From: Baffinella frigidus
Taxonomy: Eukaryota; Cryptophyceae; Cryptomonadales; Baffinellaceae
Assembly (NCBI GenBank): GCA_026770585.1
Contig: MU646426.1
Location: 212,480 to 223,535 of the forward strand
Direction: 5' to 3'
DNA: 11,056 bases
The notes beneath the pieces were generated by a model. That model saw nothing but the letters and a program-made list of their open reading frames with translations, did not search any database and was not told where the DNA came from. The translations under genes were made by a program, and so were the position numbers. Every line of letters begins with the position of its first letter. Position 1 is the first letter of the stretch. Positions 1 through 7,100 of this stretch are shown here, in pieces.

Positions 1-12
1 GGCGGAGGAGGA

Positions 13-43
<31 letters not shown>

Positions 44-180
44 GCGGAACAGGGTTCCGCGGTGTGACCCGTTTATGGGGGTCAGTATCGCTGGTTTCTT
101 CTGGGGCGGGATTGAATCAGCCAGGAGGAGGATGATGATGAGGAGAAGGAGGAGGAGGAGGAGGCGGAACAGGAGGAGGA
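1..180. repeat. GGA/GGC microsatellite, two blocks
   Basis: Two purine-rich blocks (about 1-58 and 122-180) consist of GGA/GAG triplets. Each contains the same GAGGCGGAACAGG stretch, at 41-53 and 161-173, which suggests that a unit of about 120 bp was duplicated. On the minus strand the blocks are pyrimidine-rich (CCTGTTCCGCCTCC). That could serve as a polypyrimidine tract or 3' flank for the minus-strand gene, but nothing proves this. Confidence 0.8.
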
Positions 181-376
181 CGGCCGGCCACCAGCAAACC
201 GTAGCAGCTTTTACCGGACCCTTGCAAGAATCCGGGAATGAAATTCTTTTTTTGATTTATTCGTACGACCCTACGGTAGGAGGCCCTAGGGACCTGGGAA
301 TTGCTGATGGGGGGGTTCAAGGAGATATCCTTGGTTTGGCGGGAAGTTACTGCAGTACCCGACCCGGCTATAACTT
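181..376. other. noncoding stretch with one dispersed palindrome copy
   Basis: I see no convincing coding signal on either strand here. Positions 270-291 hold CCTACGGTAGG followed by CCCTAGGG. This is the same palindrome pair found inside the hairpin elements at 2803-2964, 6709-6732 and 10119-11056. The stretch is therefore the 3' flank, or a further intron, of the minus-strand gene carrying a remnant of that repeat family. Confidence 0.5.
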
Positions 377-963
377 CTACGTGTTGCTGGTGGGGGACGG
401 TGCCTTTGTGAATGCCTCTTGCGCACGGTCGAGCTGGAGGCAGCACATCTTCCAATCCTTGCGCTCCTGTTCGGGAATCGCGGGGCGCGGAGCGTCACCC
501 AACCGCCCCAAGAAAACCTCCCCTCCTCAAGTTAATGCGGGCGGTGGCTGGGGCAATGAGGGGCGTCGGGTCGGGTGCCGTTCCTGCGCCCACAAGCGCT
601 TCTCCCGCTCCAGGGAGCGGTATGCGCCCGCCGTCGCCAGCGCCAGCGCCTTGTCGCCGTCCGTGAGCATCGTCATTGTCTTCGCTATGAGCATCTTGTC
701 GAACTCCTGCTTCCCAGCTCCCGCGACAGCGTCCGGCTCGCCCCCTCCAGCGCTGAGGCGTTTACAGAATTTCAGCGTTCAGGCGGGGGAATGCGTGACC
801 AGTTCTTGGCTCCAGCCGGGATGGGCATGCGTGCTTCGTTGGCTCGGGCGTACCTCGCGGGGTCGGGGAGATCGGCGTCGGGCCGAGCGGTGGTTCCATC
901 CTCCGTTGCTGCCCCCTCCATGGCTGCCTCCTCTGCAGACATAAAATGGGTAGATTCGTTCAC
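377..963 (-). CDS. hypothetical three-exon protein, family not recognised
   Basis: Model: exon 1 963-800, exon 2 752-590, exon 3 466-380, stop TAG 379-377, giving 138 codons. Exon 1 starts MNESTHFMSAEEAAMEG and is rich in A, E, P and D. A 47-nt GT...AG intron (799-753, GTCACG...CCTCAG) joins it in frame to exon 2, which carries a charged, helix-like segment (EFDKMLIAKTMTML, then AYRSLEREKRLW). Exon 3 continues with ERKDWKMCCLQLDRAQEAF. The second join is in frame only with a non-GT donor (TGG|GCGCAG, GC-AG, 589-467) or another junction. I see no signal peptide or catalytic motif. The gene is divergent from the large plus-strand gene. It was chosen over plus-strand frames covering the same DNA because those read as low-complexity R/P/S-rich sequence. 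It could also extend past the TAG by further splicing. Confidence 0.42.
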
Positions 964-1297
964 TGGGCGCGCGATTCCAGGGGGCGGTGCTTGATCTGTG
1001 GGGCTTTCGCTACACGCGAACTAGACTTCCTTCTCTGCTCCCTGGCGTCCTTCCTAAATTTACAACCCCCACCCCCCTTCGTTTTCAAAAAAATCTCGTT
1101 TGTAGCGATTGTAAAGTGACTTGCTGGCCGTGGCACGAAAAGGGGCATCTCCCGGTATGAAGCTTCGTACAAAAGAGTTCTTTACGGCTTTCTCAAATAA
1201 CCCTCCAACGGTTGGTTCAGGAGAATGGTGGTTCAAGGTTTTTTTAAAACCGCGCCCAGGCGTTGGTGCCGCCTGGGTTTGTCCGTTCCTCGGCACC
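964..1297. promoter_or_regulatory. probable bidirectional promoter region / 5' leaders
   Basis: This is the gap between the two divergent start codons (963 on minus, 1298 on plus). It holds a GC-box-like GGGGGCGGTG near 980, a C-rich run near 1065-1079 and A/T-rich stretches near 1081-1120. No clear TATA box is visible. The plus frame stays open upstream to an ATG at 1121, but the residues from 1121 to 1297 have no coiled-coil or acidic character like the rest of the protein, so I treat this as leader. Confidence 0.4.
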
Positions 1298-2218
1298 ATG
1301 GCGCGACCGCCGTCGCGGAGCAAGCCGCCTGATATGCAGGGCTTGACCCAGTTGCCGCCGTCACCGCGGATGGGCATGCTGAGGCCGCTCACGCCGTCCT
1401 CGTCGAGCGGGCTGGCAGTCACCGGCGAGGGCAGAGACTCGGTCGGGGAGGTGAAGCGGGAGGTGCGGGCGGCGGCGGCGAAGTTGGCGGAGTTGGCCGG
1501 CGCTGTGGAGACGGATGGCCGCATGAAGGATTCATCATCGCTGCTTCGCCGCCCCTTCACGCCCGGCGGCTCTGCGCTCCCTCCTCGCCCCGGAACAGGA
1601 AAGGCGTCGATGCTGGGGACTGCGTCCGACATCGACGCGCTCATCGGCACGGCCTCCGAAGCCAAGAACCCGAAGGCGGCGCTGACGGAGCTGCTGTTCC
1701 AGGTGGTTGAGGACACAGAGCGATGTGTGCTCACCCTCACCGAAAAGCGCGCCCCACGCCCGGCCCACCTGCCAGAACCCTCCGCATCCGCCGGCCGGGT
1801 CGGCTCGCGCATGCAAGTCCACGACGCGCTCATCGACCGTGCCCTGGCCCTCCACGGCGCGCTGCAGAGCTCCTCCTCCCACGCCAGCGGCAGCTCCAGC
1901 CCGGTCGTCCCGGCGTCCGTCCCCGACGCGACCAAGGCCGTCGAAAACCCCAAAGAGCTGGCCGCCCTTCGGGAGGAGCTCCGAGCGGCCAAGGAGGAGT
2001 GCGAGCGGCTGCGGAACCGCCCCTCTCCCGCCGCTGCTCCTCCCCCCGCGCCTCCTGCCGCTGCTCCCCCCGCGCCTGCGGCAGCGCCGGCGCCGGCGGG
2101 GGACAGCAAACGGGTGGAGGAGCTTGTGGCGCAGAAGCGGGAGCTGGAGGAGCAGAAGCGGGCGTTGACGCTTGATCGGACGCACCTCACTGAGGAGCAG
2201 GGGCGGTTCAAGGAGGAG
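1298..2218 (+). CDS. exon 1 of coiled-coil gene
   Basis: There are 307 codons, starting at the ATG in GGCACCATGGCG, a strong eukaryotic start context. Residues about 1-125 are low-complexity (MARPPSRSKPPDMQG...). Residues 126-151 look helical (LTELLFQVVEDTERC). Residues 218-240 form a first coiled coil (ELAALREELRAAKEECERL). Residues 241-267 are an A/P-only linker, and 268-307 a second coiled coil (VEELVAQKRELEEQKRALT). The exon ends phase 0 at GAG|GTGCGT. The opposite strand is also open for 481 codons, but that reading is S/R-rich shadow sequence. Confidence 0.85.
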
Positions 2219-4098
2219 GTGCGTCCAGGGTTGCCACGCGACGATAACCTGTGTATCAAATCGATGCGTCTTTCTATTATGTCTGCACTACTAAAAGTAT
2301 TTTTGTCCGGATTTCCGGACACGGTGACGGATTTGTGGGTGTGTTGACTTGGGAAACCGGTCGAACAGGTTGTGGGTGTGTTGACTTGGGGAAATGGTTT
2401 GATACACAGGCTTTCGTCGCGTGGTGGGGGTTGCGGATTGAGGGCTCGCCTGTGTCCTAGCCCAGATTGGGACCGGCTGCCACCAGCCCTCGGCGGCCTG
2501 AGCAAAACGTCGCATTTCGATTTGGGATTTCAAGGGGGTTGAAGTCGAAATCCGACGTCAACGGCTCCAATTCCCCTTGAAACCGGGAAATCGAAAGTCG
2601 ATGATTTGCTCAGGCCGTCAGGGTTGGTGGTAAACTGCAGAGAGAAACGTGCGTTTATTATGCATCGAAACCAACATAGTTATTACGCACTCGGAATCCG
2701 AGTGAATTCGTGGGAGATTGACCTAAGAACTGCCCCCAAGTTGACTCCAGGGTGGGACTGCACAGAGCAAAGTGCGTGTATCACGGATCGAACCCATTAT
2801 TAATAGGGTAACGGCCTGAAAATGGGGTAGTTAGGCCTACGGGATTGCCTAGGACCTCCTACCGTAGGCCGGGACTTTTTGGTCCTAGGATCCCTCAGCC
2901 TACAGTAGGAGGTCCTAGGCAATCCCGTAGGCCTAACTACCCCATTTTCAGGCCGTTGCCCTATGAACATGGTTATTACGTATTCCCTTCCGGCAAGGCC
3001 TTGCGAGATCCCGACCTGGGCTAGGACACAGTTACGAGCCTAGGTTGACTTTAGGGAGCTGGGTAGGTTGACTTTATGGAGCTGGGTGTGGCTGATACTC
3101 CCGCGTACGGCTGGTGACTGGTCCTCTGTTTCCCTGGTACTAACCCTGCGCGGGTTGCTCGCCCCCCTGTACGAAGAAAGGCCGAGGAGGATTTGACGGC
3201 GGCCTGTTTCATGCAAAAAGCTTTCGCCAGCGAACCCCTTATTTGGACGCGACTCCGTACAAAATTTATAATGGAAAACAATTTAGGGCTTTAAAAGTCC
3301 TGAAATTGCTTTTAAAATCATTTTAGAGCCTGTAAGTCCCTCGCCAGCGGACCACCTAGGGGGTCCGCTGGCGGAAGCTTTTGGCACTGTGTTGGCCAAA
3401 TCCTGGGTTATAATTCCTCTTCAACGCCGCCATCCATGGTTGAGTACTGACCCTGCCCGGGTGACTCGCCCCACCGGTACACACCCCGCACGGGTCCACA
3501 CGGTGGACTACGAACCTTTCATCAGAAGTCAACTTGCCTTGAGGCAAGGTTGAGTTTGGGGAGCTGGATGTTGCCAAGCCGCACGAACCCTGACGCCTAA
3601 ACTCTAAACCCTAAACCCTGAACCATATGACTAATCGAGATTGCCATCCGTAGCACCCTCCGATCTCCCGGAGTACGGAGGGTGCCGCAATTTAATTTCG
3701 GACCAAGACAGAATCTGTCCTGCTATGTTAGGCTCCCCACGCGGAAGGTAAGGGTGTATATGCTATTTTAGGCATCAAATGATGCTATCTTACGCCAATT
3801 TAGGCGTCCGCCCTTCCTGCAAGTAGGGCGTCATCCTAATTTCATCTCGGACCATGCCAGAATCTGTCCTGATGAAAAGGCGTAAGATAGCATCATGCGA
3901 TCCCGCAAATAGCATACACACCCTTACCTTCCGCGTGGGGAGCCTAAGATAGCGGGACAGATTATGTCTTGGTCCGAAATTAAATTCCGGCGTTCCTCAT
4001 TACCCTACTGTGCTGCCTACCGTAGCACGTTACGTAATGCCGGAAATCGGTTGATCCCGCAATTTAGATAGAGAGAGAGAGAGAGCGAGGGGGGGGGG

Positions 4099-4134
<36 letters not shown>

Positions 4135-7100
4135 GGGTGAGAGTCGTCCACCCTGACGGGGAGGGGGTGCTTGCAACCTCAGGTGGGGCTACTCGAGGCG
4201 GACCTAGCCCGCTTGAAAAAACAGCTCGAGGGCGTCAACGTCCACACGAGGCTATCCATGCGAACAGATTCATAAGTTAATTATTGGATTATTGCCCAGG
4301 AAACACGACAAAAGTCAGCATTTGATCACGTTTCCGTACGAACATCCGTACGGAAACGTGATCATTCCCCCACAAATTTTAAAAATGCCCTTTTATTCTG
4401 TTCGCATGGATAGCCTCGTGTGGGTAATTCCTGCATTCCGTAGCACCCTTATGTTTTGCCTACCGTATTGTACTTTTCGGGTCAGCGCGGATTTTGGGTC
4501 GGGGTCGGGAAATCGGGAAAAATCGAAAATATCGAAAAAGGGCTCTAGTATTTGTACATATTATGGGTGGGGGGTGCATCTTGTCATCATATCAATGCAT
4601 AAGACAGCATAAAACTTTAGATGGACGCATCGATTTTCGAGATTTTCATTTCCCGACTCCCCGACCCGACCTCGAGAAAATCCGCGCTGACCCGAAAAGT
4701 ACAATAGCACCCTCCGATCTCCCGGATTACGGTTGATGCCGGAATTTAGATAGCGGAATTTAGATAGCGACAGAGCGAGGGAGAGAGAGAGAGCGAGGGA
4801 GAGAGGAAGGGAGAGAGAGAGAGGGTGGGAGGGAGAGAGAGAGAGAGGGTGAGAGGTGTCCACCCTGACGGGGGGCTGACGGAGGGGGGGGCTCGCAACC
4901 TCAGGTGGCGCGACTCGAGGCGGACCTCGACCGCTTGAAAACCCAGCTTGATGAGGCGAACAACACGAGCGGCGCCGCGCTGCCCCCCCCCAGCCGCCCA
5001 GGGACGGTGCGACCCTACACTTATCCGGGAAAACCTATTTTTCTTTCATTTGATGGCAATCAAAATTACTACACAGATTCTTTTATATTACTAATAAGAA
5101 CGATTGTGTAGTAATTTTCGTTGCCATCAAATGAAAGAAAAATAGGTTCCCCCGGATAAACACCCTACTCTAAACCGTAGACCATAGACCGCTTGACGAG
5201 GCCAACAACAACACGCGGAGCTGGGTTCTCTCCTTGTGAAACACGGGGCGGCCCTGGCGGCAAACAACAGCGGCGCCGCGTTGCCCCCCCCCAGCTGCCC
5301 GGGGACGGTGCAACCCTAAACCCTGAACCCTAAACCATTAACCCTACAACGTCAACCCTAAACCCTAAACCCTGAACCCTAAACCCTAAACCCTAAACAC
5401 GCCGCGTTGCCCCCCCCCAGCCGCCCGGGGACGGTGCAACCCTAAACCCTGAACCCTAACCCCCAAAACCTAAAACCTGAACCCTAAACCATTAACCCTG
5501 AACCCTGAACCCTGAAACCTACACCCTAAACCCTAAACCCTTAACCCGAAACTCGCAGGCAACCACGCGGGGGGGCGACGTCGACCCAGCTGGCGCGCGC
5601 ATGGAGGTGAAACAGGGTTAAGGGTTTATTGGGAAAGGGTTCATTGACCCCTGTCTGGGGATTAAAACCCTACACCCCAACACCCTGGTGTTGACCCCTG
5701 TCCACTCGGTGGGCTACGCGGGTGTCGTTGACCCCGGAATCCGGGGTGTTGCGTGACCAATTTGCATCAGAAAGATCCTCAAAGTTAAATGTCTTCAGGT
5801 GAGTTGACTTTTGATGAAAGGTTCGTAGTCCGCCGTGTATTTGCACCGGTCGGTTGCGAGAATATGGCAACCACGCGGGGGGGTGGCGTCGACCCAGCTG
5901 GCGCGCGCATGGAGGTGTTGACCCTTGTTTAGGGATTAAACCCCTGTTTAGGGATTAGGGAGTGGGGTTTGGGGCTAACGGTGTAACGGTTCGGGTTTAG
6001 GGTTTGGGTTTACCCCTGTTTAGGGTTGAGAGTTTGGGGCTAAGGGTTGACTCCTGTTTAGGGATTAGGGTTTAGGGGTTCGGGCTGAACCTAAACCCGG
6101 TTTAGGGTTAGGTGCCACCCACGCCAACTGCGTCACACGGGGGGGGTTCACAGCGTAACGTCTCGCTTTGGAATGGTTTCGTGGTAGAAATTCCACATCA
6201 TTGCGCTCTCTCTCTCTCTCGCTCGCTCTCGCTCGCTCTCTCTCTCTCTCTCCCTCCCTCCCTCCCTGCACGCGAGTGCTGGCGGTGGTCGCAGGCTAGG
6301 GCACCCCCCGCGATGCCAACACTGCCCGGGTCAGTCAAGCTCATCTCTCTCTCTCTCCCTCCCTTCCTCCCTCGCTCTCTCTCTCTCTCCATCTCTCCAT
6401 CCCTCCCTCCCTGCAAGCGAGTGCTGGCGGTGGTCGCAGGCTAATCCATCGCCGCGGTGCCAACGCTGTCCGGGTCAGTCAAGCGTGGTAAGGTGCGCAG
6501 GTTTGGGATCAGCCCTAAACTCTGAACTCTGAACCTTGAACTCTGAACACTGAACCCTGAACCCGCATTCCTCAACCAGGTGCTATCGCTGCGGGGCGAC
6601 TTGGGGGTGCTACGGACGCAGCTTGAGAAGGCGCGCACCGACGTTATTTCTGCCGAGGTGCTCCCCACACAGCGGACTTTGAAGGGATCTTGAATAACCC
6701 CCAAGCGATAAGGCCTAGGACCCTACGGTAGGCATCCCGTAGGAACATAGGGGAGTTCCTACGGATAAGGTAACGGAAAGGTGGCCGGATTTGGTGCTAA
6801 GGACGCAGCTTGAGAAGGCGCGCACCGGCGTTGTTTCTGCGGAGGTGCAAACCCCTGGACCTAGCTCTGCCTGAGTAAATCTGGGCTCGCCATACAGTCC
6901 ACCTACCCTAACACAGGCTACCGTAACACATACTTACCCTCCACACATACTCCTTCGGCCGGCCCCCGATTTCCCCCTGCAAGGAAGTATGCCTGAAGGG
7001 TGGACACCATAACGCATACCTACCCTCCACACATACTCAATCAGTCCGGCCCCGACGGGTATGTGTTAGGGTAGGTCCACTGTAAATGTATTTTGGAAGG

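Larger units (their letters stand above)
2219..4182. other. long intron 1, packed with inverted repeats
   Basis: About 2 kb lies between the exon 1 donor and the first exon-like copy at 4183. It contains no coding sequence that I believe. It holds at least five separate hairpin elements (2234-2424, 2494-2617, 2803-2964, 3342-3373, 3684-3991), tandem copies of AGGTTGACTTTAGGGAGCTGG (3042-3087), a short CCCTAAA tract (3600-3622) and a GA microsatellite before the acceptor. If exon 4905 is the true exon 2, the intron runs to 4904. Confidence 0.65.
5607..6579. other. intron 3 with duplicated exon and repeats
   Basis: It contains a second exon-3 copy, telomere-like repeats on the opposite strand (TTTAGGG orientation, about 5925-6110), two CT microsatellites, a duplicated GTGCTGGCGGTGGTCGCAG unit and a CCCTGAA tract (about 6511-6562). 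Small palindromes occur at 5678-5693 (CAACACC/GGTGTTG) and near 5731. An extra small exon may be hidden in the 6285-6475 repeats. Confidence 0.55.

Noticed and set aside
75-994. Long plus-strand open frames over the minus-strand gene
   Set aside because: Arg/Pro/Ser-rich low-complexity translation, partly a GGA microsatellite; the minus strand gives a helix-like peptide and in-frame splicing.
1121-1297. Upstream ATG at 1121 as start of the coiled-coil gene
   Set aside because: In frame, but the extra 59 residues look like translated leader and the ATG at 1298 has the better context.
1060-2505. 481-codon open frame on the minus strand opposite exon 1
   Set aside because: It is S/R/A-rich without motif and mirrors a GC-rich coding strand; the plus strand has a Kozak-like start, clear coiled coils and matching downstream exons.
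6065-6444. Open frames rich in S/L or R/E around CT microsatellites
   Set aside because: Pure translations of CT/GA dinucleotide repeats.
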